Positions 45,909 through 54,352 of a stretch of 64,000 nt of DNA are shown in pieces (the first letter of the stretch is position 1; every line of letters begins with the position of its first letter). The position numbers and the translations under genes were made by a program. A model generated the notes under the pieces. The model did no database searches and was not told the DNA's origin. It saw only the letters and a list, made by a program, of their open reading frames with translations. This stretch comes from Microbacterium atlanticum (GTDB lineage: Bacteria; Actinomycetota; Actinomycetes; Actinomycetales; Microbacteriaceae). The stretch is from contig NZ_CP063813.1 in the NCBI RefSeq assembly GCF_015277815.1, positions 3,224,001 to 3,288,000 of the forward strand, given 5' to 3'.

Positions 45909-47945
45909 ATGACGAACCCGACAGCGGCCGAGCTGATCGCCCGGTCGAACCGCCTCGGCGCCGACCCGAAGAACACCAACTACGCCGGCGGCAACACGTC
46001 GGCCAAGGGCACCGAGACCGACCCGGTCACCGGCGAGCCCGTCGAGCTGCTGTGGGTCAAGGGCTCCGGCGGCGACCTGGGCACGCTGACCGAGTCGGGC
46101 CTCGCGGTGCTGCGCCTGGACCGGCTGCGCGCCCTGGTCGGCGTCTACCCGGGCGTCGATCGCGAAGACGAGATGGTCGCCGCGTTCGACTACTGCCTGC
46201 ACGGCAAGGGCGGCGCCGCGCCGTCGATCGACACGGCGATGCACGGCCTCGTCGACGCCGCGCACGTGGACCATCTGCACCCCGACTCCGGCATCGCGAT
46301 CGCCACCGCCGCCGACGGCGAGCAGCTCACCGCGAAGATCTTCGGCGAGAAGGTGGTGTGGGTGCCCTGGCGCCGGCCCGGCTTTCAGCTGGGCCTGGAC
46401 ATCGCGGCGATCAAGGAGCAGAACCCGCAGGCGATCGGGTGCATCCTCGGCGGTCACGGCATCACGGCGTGGGGCGAGACGTCGGAGGAGGCCGAGCAGA
46501 ACTCCACGGAGATCATCGCCCGCGCCGCCGAGTACATCGAGATCCACGGCAAGGCCGACGCGTTCGGTGGAGTTCGGCCGGGCTTCGAGGCGCTCCCCGA
46601 GACCCAGCGCCGCGCGAAGGCCGCCGCCCTCGCCCCGACCATCCGAGGGCTCGCCTCGACCGACAAGCCGATGGTCGGCCACTTCACCGACTCCGACGTC
46701 GTGCTGGACTTCCTCGCCTCGGAGCGCGCCCCCCAGCTCGCCGCCCTCGGCACCAGCTGCCCCGACCACTTCCTGCGCACCAAGGTCAAGCCGCTGATCC
46801 TCGACCTGCCGGCGGCCGCGAGCGTCGAGGAGTCCATCGCCCGCCTGCACGAGCTGCACCAGGAGTACCGCGCCGACTATCAGGCGTACTACGACGCGCA
46901 CGCCACCGCCGACTCGCCCGCGATCCGCGGCGCGGACCCGCTGATCGTGCTGATCCCGGGCGTGGGCATGTTCTCTTACGGCGCGAACAAGCAGACCGCT
47001 CGCGTCGCCGGCGAGTTCTACGTCAACGCGATCAACGTGATGCGCGGCGCCGAGGCGCTGTCGACCTACACGCCGATCTCGGACGCCGAGAAGTTCCGCA
47101 TCGAGTACTGGGCCCTCGAAGAGGCGAAGCTGCAGCGGATGCCCAAGCCCAAGACGCACCAGGGTCGCGTCGCGCTCGTCACGGGCGCGGCATCCGGAAT
47201 CGGCAAGGCGATCGCGACGCGCCTCGCCGCGGAGGGTGCCTGCGTCGTCGTCGCCGACCTCGACCTCGAGAAGGCCCGGGCCGCCGCGGCAGAGCTGGGA
47301 AACACGGATGTCGCGATCGGCGTGGCCGCGAACGTCGCCGACGCCGAGGCGATCCAGGCCGCGTTCGACGCCGCGGTTCTCGCGTTCGGCGGCGTCGACC
47401 TCGTCGTCAACAACGCCGGGCTGTCGCTGTCCAAGCCCCTGCTCGAGACCACCGAGCAGGACTGGGACCTGCAGCACGACGTCATGGCCAAGGGCTCGTT
47501 CCTGGTGTCGAAGGCGGCCGCGAAGATCCTCATCGAGCAGAAGCTCGGCGGCGACGTGATCTACATCTCGTCGAAGAACTCCGTCTTCGCCGGCCCCAAC
47601 AACATCGCGTACTCGGCGACGAAGGCCGATCAGGCCCACCAGGTGCGCCTGCTCGCGGTCGAGCTCGGCGAGCACGGCGTGCGCGTGAACGGCATCAACC
47701 CCGACGGGGTCGTGCGCGGCTCGGGCATCTTCGCCGCCGGCTGGGGCGCGAACCGCGCCGCGACGTACGGCGTCAAGGAAGAGGACCTCGGCCAGTTCTA
47801 CGCCAACCGCACGATCCTCAAGCGCGAGGTCGTGCCCGAGAACGTCGCCGACGCCGTGTACGTGCTCACCGGCCCCGAGCTCTCCCGCACGACCGGCCTG
47901 CACATTCCCGTCGACTCCGGCGTCGCCGCCGCCTTCCTGCGATGA
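45909..47945 (+). CDS. Bifunctional rhamnulose-1-phosphate aldolase/short-chain dehydrogenase
   Basis: A 678-residue fusion. Residues about 1-400 are a class II aldolase/adducin domain (YAGGNTSAKG; DHLHPDSGIAIAT and GGHGITAWG with zinc histidines) that would split L-rhamnulose 1-phosphate into glycerone phosphate and L-lactaldehyde. From about 415 a classical SDR follows (RVALVTGAASGIGKAIA; NNAG; SSKNSVFAGPNNIAYSATK) that would oxidise the lactaldehyde to lactate. This fusion (RhaD/RhaEW type) is standard for Gram-positive and rhizobial rhamnose operons. ATG with AAAGGA upstream. Confidence 0.92.
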   Translation: MTNPTAAELIARSNRLGADPKNTNYAGGNTSAKGTETDPVTGEPVELLWVKGSGGDLGTLTESGLAVLRLDRLRALVGVYPGVDREDEMVAAFDYCLHGKGGAAPSIDTAMHGLVDAAHVDHLHPDSGIAIATAADGEQLTAKIFGEKVVWVPWRRPGFQLGLDIAAIKEQNPQAIGCILGGHGITAWGETSEEAEQNSTEIIARAAEYIEIHGKADAFGGVRPGFEALPETQRRAKAAALAPTIRGLASTDKPMVGHFTDSDVVLDFLASERAPQLAALGTSCPDHFLRTKVKPLILDLPAAASVEESIARLHELHQEYRADYQAYYDAHATADSPAIRGADPLIVLIPGVGMFSYGANKQTARVAGEFYVNAINVMRGAEALSTYTPISDAEKFRIEYWALEEAKLQRMPKPKTHQGRVALVTGAASGIGKAIATRLAAEGACVVVADLDLEKARAAAAELGNTDVAIGVAANVADAEAIQAAFDAAVLAFGGVDLVVNNAGLSLSKPLLETTEQDWDLQHDVMAKGSFLVSKAAAKILIEQKLGGDVIYISSKNSVFAGPNNIAYSATKADQAHQVRLLAVELGEHGVRVNGINPDGVVRGSGIFAAGWGANRAATYGVKEEDLGQFYANRTILKREVVPENVADAVYVLTGPELSRTTGLHIPVDSGVAAAFLR

Positions 47946-47969
47946 CCGCCGTGCGGGAGGCGCGTCACC

Positions 47970-48047
47970 GAGCGCACGGGTTCGCGCCGAGCGCACCGGT
48001 TCGCGACGGCCAGACGCCGTGCGCTCGACGGCAGGTCGTGCGCTCGG
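47970..48047. repeat. Direct and inverted repeats between aldolase and kinase genes
   Basis: GAGCGCACGGGTTCGCG (47970-47986) is repeated with one change at 47989-48005, and inverted copies of GAGCGCACGG occur at 48017-48026 and in part at 48037-48046. The segment can form alternative hairpins and may set kinase expression relative to the aldolase. Confidence 0.5.
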
Positions 48048-48063
48048 AGCGGAAGGCCGGCCG

Positions 48064-49488
48064 GTGACCGGCGGCGTCGTTGCGGCGGTCGACCTCGGGG
48101 CGACGAGCGGCCGCGTCATGCTCGGATACGTGGACGACGGGATGCTGCGCCTCGAGCAGGTCGCGCGCTTCCCCAACGGGCCCGTGTCCGGCCTCGACGG
48201 CGGACTGCACTGGGACTTCACGGGGCTGCACCGCCGCATCCTGGACGGGCTCGCCGAGGCGTTCCGGCGCGAGCCCGGCATCGCGAGCATCGGCATCGAC
48301 TCATGGGCGGTGGACTACGGGCTCGTGCACGGCGACGAGCTGCTCGGCGAGCCGTTCCACTACCGCGACGAGCGCACCGCGCGTGGCGTCGACATCGTGC
48401 ACCGCAGCGCGCCGTTTCACGAGCTGTACCGCCGCAACGGCCTGCAGTTCCTCCCCTTCAACACCCTCTACCAGTACGCCGTCGAGCCGGCGCTGACCGA
48501 GGCCGAGGCCGCGCTGCTGATTCCCGACCTCGTCGCGTTCCTCCTCACCGGCGCGCGCGTCGCCGAGCGCACGAACGCGTCGACCACAGGGCTCGTCGAC
48601 GTCCGCACCGGCGCGTGGGACCTCGAGCTCGCCGCGCGCCTCGGGATTCCGGCATCCGTCCTCCCGCCGCTCGTCGAGCCCGGCGCGGTGATCGGCACGC
48701 TGCACGGCGAGGCGCGGCAGCGCATCGGCGCCCCGCTCGAGGTCATCGCGGTCGGCTCGCACGACACCGCCTCGGCGGTCGTCGCCGTGCCGCTGAGCAC
48801 CCCCGACGCGGCCTACATCTCGTGCGGCACGTGGGGCCTCGTCGGTGTGGAGCTGGACGCCCCCGTCGTGAGCGACGCCGCCCGTGCGGCGAACTTCACC
48901 AACGAGGGCGGTGTCGACGGGCGCGTGCGCTTTCTTCACAACGTCACAGGGCTGTGGCTGCTGAGCGAGGCCGTGCGCACGTGGGAGGCCGAGGACGGCG
49001 TCGGGATCGACCTTCCGGGCTTGCTGGAGGCTGCGGCATCCGTCGACGGCGACGTCCCGCTGTTCGACGCGAACGATCCGCGCCTGTCGGCCCCCGGCGA
49101 CATGCCGGCGCGCATCGCCGCCGTGCTCGCCGAGTCGGGAGCCGCCGTGCCGACGACGCGGCAGGCGTTCGCGCGCTCGATCGTCGAGAGCATCGCCCAG
49201 GCCTTCGCCGACGCGGTCGCCACCGCCGCACGGCTGAGCGGGCGCACCGTCGACGTCATCCACATCGTCGGCGGCGGCGCCCTCAACCGTCTCCTGTGCC
49301 AGGCGACCGCGGATCGCTCCGGGCTTCCGGTGCTCGCAGGGCCCGTCGAGGCGACGGCGCTGGGGAATGTGCTGGTGCAGGCCCGCGCGCACGGCTGGTT
49401 CGGGCCCGATGCGACCCTGGAGGACCTGCGGCAGGTGGTCGCGGCATCCGTCTCGCCCGTCCGCTACGAGCCGCGGCCTGTCGAGTGA
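48064..49488 (+). CDS. rhaB: Rhamnulokinase
   Basis: A 474-residue FGGY-family kinase that phosphorylates L-rhamnulose at O1. AAVDLGATSGRVMLG (ATP phosphate 1 loop, about 6-20), IGIDSWAVDYGL with the catalytic-site Asp region, FHYRDERT, GSHDTASAVVAVP, SCGTWGLVG, and the adenosine motif VIHIVGGGALNRLLCQATAD near 400. The GTG at 48064 has GGAAGG upstream. Last clear rhamnose gene of the operon. Confidence 0.93.
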   Translation: MTGGVVAAVDLGATSGRVMLGYVDDGMLRLEQVARFPNGPVSGLDGGLHWDFTGLHRRILDGLAEAFRREPGIASIGIDSWAVDYGLVHGDELLGEPFHYRDERTARGVDIVHRSAPFHELYRRNGLQFLPFNTLYQYAVEPALTEAEAALLIPDLVAFLLTGARVAERTNASTTGLVDVRTGAWDLELAARLGIPASVLPPLVEPGAVIGTLHGEARQRIGAPLEVIAVGSHDTASAVVAVPLSTPDAAYISCGTWGLVGVELDAPVVSDAARAANFTNEGGVDGRVRFLHNVTGLWLLSEAVRTWEAEDGVGIDLPGLLEAAASVDGDVPLFDANDPRLSAPGDMPARIAAVLAESGAAVPTTRQAFARSIVESIAQAFADAVATAARLSGRTVDVIHIVGGGALNRLLCQATADRSGLPVLAGPVEATALGNVLVQARAHGWFGPDATLEDLRQVVAASVSPVRYEPRPVE

Positions 49489-49600
49489 ACGACTCGGCGC
49501 CGAGGGCACGGCCTGTCGTCGCGGCTTCGTCGTGCACCGGGCGGCACGGCGTGCGCTCGCGACCGACCCGGTGGCGGCGACGGCACCATGGAGAGGGAGC

Positions 49601-50590
49601 ATGACGGCATACGCGGCGGCCTTCGACTGGGCCAGGCGGCACGTCGGCGCCGGGCGGCTCCCCACCGCGGTGCTCGGCGTCGCGACCGCCGACGGCGTCG
49701 CGGCGCTCGACGCGTTCGGGGCCACCGACGGCCGCACGGCGCGCACCGACGACCCGTACTGGCTGTTCTCGATCACCAAGGTGCTCACCGGCCTGACGGC
49801 CGCCCGGGCGGTCGAGCGGGGCTTCCTCACGACCGGAACGCCGCTGTCGGCGGCCCTGCCCGAGTTCGGCGCGGGGCGCGACGACGTCGTGCGGCTGGGG
49901 CACCTCGTGAGCCACACCTCCGGCATCCCCGAGCCGGGTCTCGATCCCGCCGAGGGTCTCCGCGCCGCGCTCCTCACCCCGGGGCGCGACTTCGCCGCGG
50001 GCACCGCCTCGCGCTACTCGACGGTGGCGTTCGACGGCATCGCCGAGCTCGTCCGCGCCACGGCGGGATGGGAGTGGGATGCCGACATCGCGGCGTGGGC
50101 CGCGACGCTCGGCGCACACGGGCTCACGCTCGACCCCGCCGCCGACCCGCATCCCGTGGTCGACGCCGCACGGCTCGGCCTCGACATGCGCGGCTTCGCG
50201 CGCCACCGCAACCCCGGCGCCGGGTTCATCGGCACGGCGGGCGACCTGCTGGCGCTCGGCGCGGCGCTGCTGCGCATCGGACGGGGCGAGACGGACGGTA
50301 TCGTGCAGCCGGCGACCCTGGCGATGATGCGGCGACCCCTCACCGGCGACATCCCGCGCCTGGAGCCGTACCCGGCCGAGCGCGGGCAGGACTGGGGCTT
50401 CACGTGGAACCTGCGCACGCGCGCCCCCGGCCTCATCGATCGAGACGTCTACGGCCACGGCGGCTGGGCGGGCACCGAGTTCTGGGTGCATCCCTCGGCG
50501 GGAGTCGCGTACGTGCTGTTGACGAACCAGGCCGAGCGTCCCGGGGTCGATCTCGATGAGCTCGACAACGCGGTGATCACCGGCGTCTGA
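49601..50590 (+). CDS. Serine hydrolase of the beta-lactamase (class C/esterase) family
   Basis: A 329-residue protein without signal peptide. The serine motif SITK lies at about 57-60 (LFSITKVLTGL), the Tyr motif as RYST (about 141) and HGG in YGHGGWAG near 285. Cytoplasmic members are usually esterases or peptidases, not antibiotic resistance enzymes. It follows rhaB by 112 bases in the same direction; with the HSL-type esterase it could act on acyl groups of plant glycosides, but that is speculative. ATG preceded by GGAGAGGGAG. Confidence 0.82.
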   Translation: MTAYAAAFDWARRHVGAGRLPTAVLGVATADGVAALDAFGATDGRTARTDDPYWLFSITKVLTGLTAARAVERGFLTTGTPLSAALPEFGAGRDDVVRLGHLVSHTSGIPEPGLDPAEGLRAALLTPGRDFAAGTASRYSTVAFDGIAELVRATAGWEWDADIAAWAATLGAHGLTLDPAADPHPVVDAARLGLDMRGFARHRNPGAGFIGTAGDLLALGAALLRIGRGETDGIVQPATLAMMRRPLTGDIPRLEPYPAERGQDWGFTWNLRTRAPGLIDRDVYGHGGWAGTEFWVHPSAGVAYVLLTNQAERPGVDLDELDNAVITGV

Positions 50591-50648
50591 CGCAGGCGCC
50601 GCTGTCAATCCCTGTCCCGCGCGCTCCCCGGCCTTTAGCGTGGACGCC

Positions 50649-50795
50649 ATGGCAGACAAGCGCGCGGAGAATCAGCCCGTCGAGCAGGACGACCCGACGG
50701 GCGGCGACCAGGCGACCGAGGACCAGCTGGAGGCCGACAACCCGGTCGAGGAGGACACGCTGAAGACGCTGGACCCCGACAGCCCTCCCGCCTGA
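50649..50795 (+). CDS. Small acidic hypothetical protein
   Basis: A 48-residue frame (MADKRAENQPVEQDDP start, LKTLDPDSPPA end) rich in Asp and Glu, predicted disordered. No recognisable family from memory beyond a resemblance to short acidic proteins seen in Microbacteriaceae. It begins 58 bases after the serine hydrolase gene, and TTTAGCGT upstream could be a -10 region. Function unknown; codon use is similar to its neighbours, which supports it being a real gene. Confidence 0.55.
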   Translation: MADKRAENQPVEQDDPTGGDQATEDQLEADNPVEEDTLKTLDPDSPPA

Positions 50796-50831
50796 TCGCC
50801 GGACCGGCACACCCGGTGTAGCTTCGCAACT

Positions 50832-50856
50832 ATTTCGCTAGATAAGCTAGCGAAAT
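50832..50856. promoter_or_regulatory. Perfect palindrome overlapping the start codon of the DHA2 transporter gene
   Basis: ATTTCGCTAG-ATAAG-CTAGCGAAAT: 10-bp arms, 5-base spacer, with the A and T of the ATG forming the end of the right arm. TAAGCT inside it stands 6 bases before the ATG, as a -10 box of a leaderless transcript would. A TetR- or MarR-type repressor encoded elsewhere is the probable ligand. Confidence 0.75.
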
Positions 50857-52468
50857 GCTGCAGCAAGCGTCGCGCCGCCGCTGGGCCGGCCTGGTCTTCA
50901 TCAGCGTCGCCGTCGCGCTGATCATCGTCGACTCCACGATCGTCAACGTGTCGACCCCGGCGATCGTCGACGATCTCGGCATCACCTCGAGCGAGGTGCA
51001 GTGGGTCCAAGAGGCCTACACGCTCGTGTTCGCCTCGCTGCTGCTCGTGTTCGGCAGCCTCGCCGACCGCTGGGGACGACGACGGATGCTGCTCATCGGC
51101 GTCGTCATCTTCACCCTGGCCTCGATCGGCGCGGCGATCGCATCCAGCGGCGGCGCCCTGATCGCGGCGCGCCTGGTGCAGGGCGTCGGCGGCGCGATGA
51201 TGCTTCCCACCACCCTCTCGCTGCTCAACGCGACCTTCCGGGGCCGCGAGCGCGCGACCGCCTTCGCGGTGTGGGGCTCCACCATCGGCGGGATGGCCGC
51301 GGTCGGGCCGCTCCTGGGCGGCTGGCTGACCACCGCGTTCTCGTGGCACTGGGCGTTCCTCATCAACGTGCCGCTGGGCATCGCCATCGTGGTCGGCGTG
51401 CTGCTGACGGTCGACGAATCGCGCGGCGCGGCCGAGCCGATCGACGTGGTGGGCGCGGTGCTGTCGGTCGTCACGGTCGGCGCGCTGGTCTTCGGCCTGA
51501 TCGAGGGCCGCACCTACGGATGGCTCCTCACCGACCGGGCGCCGACCATCGGCGACTGGACATGGCCGTGGTCCGTGTCCCCGGTCGCTGTCGCATTCGT
51601 CATCGCCGCCGCGGGCCTCGCGGCGTTCATCGCGTGGGGCCGGCAGCGGCGACGGGCCGGCAGGTCCACGGTCATCGCCTTCGGGCTCTTCCGCATCCCC
51701 TCGTTCCGCAACGGCAACATCGCGGCCCTGGTCGTCTCGCTCGGCGAGTTCGGGCTCATCCTGGCGCTCCCCCTCTGGCTGCAGTTCGTGCTCGGGTTCG
51801 AGGCCGTCCAGACCGGACTCATCCTCCTCGCGCTCGCGATCGGGTCTTTCGTCGCGAGCGGGCTCGCGGGTGCCCTGAGCGGGCGCGTCGCCCCGGTGTG
51901 GATCGTGCGGGCCGGCATCGTCGCCGAGATCATCGGCGTCGCCGCGGTCGGCCTGGTCATCGCGCCGGATGCCTCGTGGGTGCCCCTCGTCCCCGCCCTC
52001 TTCGTCTACGGTCTCGGCGTGGGCCTGGCCACAGCGCAGCTCACCGGTGTGGTGCTGGCCGACGTGCCCGCCGCCGAAGGCGGCCAGGCGTCGGGGACGC
52101 AGTCGACGGCCCGCCAGCTCGGCGCGGCGCTGGGCATCGCGGTCCTCGGGACCGTCCTGTTCTCGACGACGTCCGCCGTGCTGACGGCGAGCCTCGACGA
52201 GCGGGGCATCCCGGCGGCGCAGCGCGACCAGGTCGTCACGGCCGTCGTCGACAGCGCGGGCGGGGCGATCGCCGGCCTCGCCGGGTCGCCGCAGACCGCG
52301 CCGCTCGCCGAGGACGCCCGGGCGGCTTTCTCGGCCGGGACGAAGTATGCGAGCTTCACCGCGGCGGGGTTCCTCGCGGTCGGGCTCCTCGCCACGCTCT
52401 CGCTCGGTTCGGGGCGGCAGCCCGACGACGACCGCGCGCGCGACGCCGAGGCGGCCGAGCCGGCGTGA
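50855..52468 (+). CDS. DHA2-family multidrug efflux MFS transporter
   Basis: A 537-residue transporter with 14 predicted helices of the EmrB/QacA type: DSTIVNVSTPAIVDDLG in helix 1, WVQEAYTLVFASLLLVFGSLADRWGRRRML with motif A, and GSTIGGMAAVGPLLGGWLTT as the antiporter motif in helix 5. It expels hydrophobic drugs or plant phenolics by proton antiport. No ribosome site precedes the ATG, and a strong palindrome overlaps the start, so transcription and translation probably start at the same point. It may protect the cell from aglycones freed by the glycosidases; this is inference. Confidence 0.9.
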   Translation: MLQQASRRRWAGLVFISVAVALIIVDSTIVNVSTPAIVDDLGITSSEVQWVQEAYTLVFASLLLVFGSLADRWGRRRMLLIGVVIFTLASIGAAIASSGGALIAARLVQGVGGAMMLPTTLSLLNATFRGRERATAFAVWGSTIGGMAAVGPLLGGWLTTAFSWHWAFLINVPLGIAIVVGVLLTVDESRGAAEPIDVVGAVLSVVTVGALVFGLIEGRTYGWLLTDRAPTIGDWTWPWSVSPVAVAFVIAAAGLAAFIAWGRQRRRAGRSTVIAFGLFRIPSFRNGNIAALVVSLGEFGLILALPLWLQFVLGFEAVQTGLILLALAIGSFVASGLAGALSGRVAPVWIVRAGIVAEIIGVAAVGLVIAPDASWVPLVPALFVYGLGVGLATAQLTGVVLADVPAAEGGQASGTQSTARQLGAALGIAVLGTVLFSTTSAVLTASLDERGIPAAQRDQVVTAVVDSAGGAIAGLAGSPQTAPLAEDARAAFSAGTKYASFTAAGFLAVGLLATLSLGSGRQPDDDRARDAEAAEPA

Positions 52469-52489
52469 GGGGCGGCATCCCCCCACCAT

Positions 52490-52561
52490 CCGGTCGGAGA
52501 TCTCCCGCCACTCGGGCCTCTCGCCGGGGTGGATCCGACCAGGTGGCGATCTCCGATCCGG
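52490..52561. repeat. Inverted repeat between convergent genes, possible bidirectional terminator
   Basis: CCGGTCGGAGATCTCCCGCC (starting 52490) pairs imperfectly with GTGGCGATCTCCGATCCGG (52543-52561). It fills the gap between the transporter and transglutaminase genes, which converge here. Confidence 0.5.
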
Positions 52562-52577
52562 CGGCGCGGCGCCGGCG

Positions 52578-53423
52578 CTACACCTCGCGCGTGATCGTCA
52601 CCTTGACGTGCAGGCTCGACTTGAAGGGGCCGGCGTACACGCCGCGCAGCGGCGGGACGTCGCCGTAGTCGCGGCCGCGCCCGACCAGCACGTGCCGGTC
52701 GCCGATCTCGATGTTGTTCGTGGGATCGAATCCCTGCCACTCGCCCGCGAACCACTCCACCCACGCGTGAGATTCGCCCGTCACCGGCACCCCGACCTCG
52801 GCCGAGGGTCGCGGGTGCAGATAGCCCGACACGTAGCGGGCCGGGATGCCGACCTCGCGGAGGGCGCCCAGCGTGATGTGGGCGATGTCCTGGCACACGC
52901 CCTTGCGCGCATCCCACGCCTCGCTCGCGGTCGAGTGCACCCCGGTGATCCCGTGCATGTACTCGACGGCGTCGCCGATGGCCACGGCGATCGCGTGCGC
53001 CGCGCGCCCCGGATGGTCGTGCTGGGCGGCGATCGAGCGCGCGAGCTCGGCGACCTCGGCGTGGGGGCGCGTGCGTCCCGTCTGCGACAGCTGCTCCACG
53101 ATCTCGATCGAGCGCTCGGACTCGCGGGCGAGGGCGTCCCACGTGACGTCGACGTGCTCGAGCGGCCGTGGACGCACCTCGACGAGCGAGCGCGCGGTGA
53201 TCGTCAGCGATGAGTGCGGTGACAGCACGTCGAACGCCGAGACCCGCGTGCCGAAGTAGTCCACGTACTGGTTGACGGATGCCTGGGGCTCGATGTCCAG
53301 CGACGAGTTCAGCACGAACTGGCTGTCGGTGGAGCCGGGCAGCATGCGGGCCTCGTTGTACGAGGCCGTCACGTCGCCGTGGTAGCTGAACCCGGTCTGG
53401 TGCTCGATGCGGAGTCTTTTCAT
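52578..53423 (-). CDS. Transglutaminase-like cysteine protease family protein
   Basis: A 281-residue protein with the bacterial transglutaminase N-terminal beta region (LRIEHQTGFSYHGDV, RMLP) and the catalytic core: Cys in ARKGVCQDIAHI (about 177), His in SHAWVEWF (about 216) and Asp in WQGFDPTNN. It ends a three-gene operon with the alpha-E and ATP-grasp proteins, with its ATG overlapping the alpha-E stop (ATGA). These three families are commonly linked and are thought to make and trim an unknown peptide or amide-linked modification. No exported signal. Confidence 0.88.
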   Translation of the reverse strand: MKRLRIEHQTGFSYHGDVTASYNEARMLPGSTDSQFVLNSSLDIEPQASVNQYVDYFGTRVSAFDVLSPHSSLTITARSLVEVRPRPLEHVDVTWDALARESERSIEIVEQLSQTGRTRPHAEVAELARSIAAQHDHPGRAAHAIAVAIGDAVEYMHGITGVHSTASEAWDARKGVCQDIAHITLGALREVGIPARYVSGYLHPRPSAEVGVPVTGESHAWVEWFAGEWQGFDPTNNIEIGDRHVLVGRGRDYGDVPPLRGVYAGPFKSSLHVKVTITREV

Positions 53424-54352
53424 GAGATCTCTCCGATCCAGCTGGGCTCCGCCTGCGTCGGGAAGAAGCGGCCGCGGATCGCCTCGGATGCCTCGCGCGT
53501 GACCTTCTGCACGCGGTCCATGTGCCCGGGCAGCTCGCCGAGGATCTCGGAGATCGGCCGATACTCCAGGTCGTTGCGGATCTGGCCGAGCGCTCGCAGC
53601 ACCGTGTTGGAGTGTCCGACGCGGTCCGCGCGAGGGTCGATGGCGCTCATGCACTCCTCGGCGCGCTGGATCGAGTAGATGATCGAGCGGGGGAAGAGGC
53701 GGTCCAGCAGCAGGAACTCGGCGGCGTTGCGCGCGCTCGGCATGCCGCGGTACGTGCGCAGGTACGCCTCGTACGCGCCGCACGAGCGCAGGATCGTCGT
53801 CCACGACGGACCGGATGCCTCGGTCAGCGACCTGGTCGCCAGCAGGCGCGCCGTCATGTCGGTCCGCTCGATGCTGCGTCCGAGTGTGAAGAACTGCCAG
53901 GCCTCGTCGCGACTGGTCGACGAGTCCACGATGCCGATCGCGAGGGCGGCGCGTTCGCGCACCCACTGGAAGAACTCGTGCACGCGATCGTTCTGCAGTC
54001 GTCGCGGCATCCGTGCGCTCGTGGTGTTGAGCGTCTCCCACAGCTCGGTCGAGACGATCTCGCGGGCCCGCCGGGCGTTCTCGCGCGCGGCGGTGAGGGC
54101 GTAGGCGATGCTCGAGGGGTTCATGCGGTCGACGGCGAGGCGCGCCAGCACGTCTTCGCGGCGGACCTGGTCGACGCCGTCGGGCGCGACCGAGCCCATG
54201 ACGCTCAGCAGCGACCGGCAGGCGGTGTCCTCGTCGATCCACGGATCCTCGAGGAGCAGCTGCAGGTGCACGTCGAGGATGCGCGCGGTGCCGTCGGAGC
54301 GCTCGATGTAGCGACCGATCCAGAACAGCGACTCGGCGATGCGGCTCAGCAC
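53420..54352 (-). CDS. Alpha-E domain protein
   Basis: A 310-residue all-helical protein with the alpha-E signature at its start (MLSRIAESLFWIGRYIERSDGTARILDVHLQLLL) and AWQFFTLGRSIERTDMTARLL in the middle. Its biochemical role is unknown; it is linked with circularly permuted ATP-grasp ligases and transglutaminase-like proteases in many bacteria. The GTG start at 54352 overlaps the 3' end of the ATP-grasp gene by 7 bases. Confidence 0.88.
   Translation of the reverse strand: MLSRIAESLFWIGRYIERSDGTARILDVHLQLLLEDPWIDEDTACRSLLSVMGSVAPDGVDQVRREDVLARLAVDRMNPSSIAYALTAARENARRAREIVSTELWETLNTTSARMPRRLQNDRVHEFFQWVRERAALAIGIVDSSTSRDEAWQFFTLGRSIERTDMTARLLATRSLTEASGPSWTTILRSCGAYEAYLRTYRGMPSARNAAEFLLLDRLFPRSIIYSIQRAEECMSAIDPRADRVGHSNTVLRALGQIRNDLEYRPISEILGELPGHMDRVQKVTREASEAIRGRFFPTQAEPSWIGEIS

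Noticed and set aside
44697..48296. About 1200-codon open frame on the minus strand opposite the rhamnose genes
   Set aside because: No domain similarity, low-complexity composition, and complete overlap with well-supported rhaI, esterase and aldolase genes.
49601..50590. Antibiotic-resistance beta-lactamase
   Set aside because: No signal peptide, and the motif set fits cytoplasmic esterase-like members of the family.
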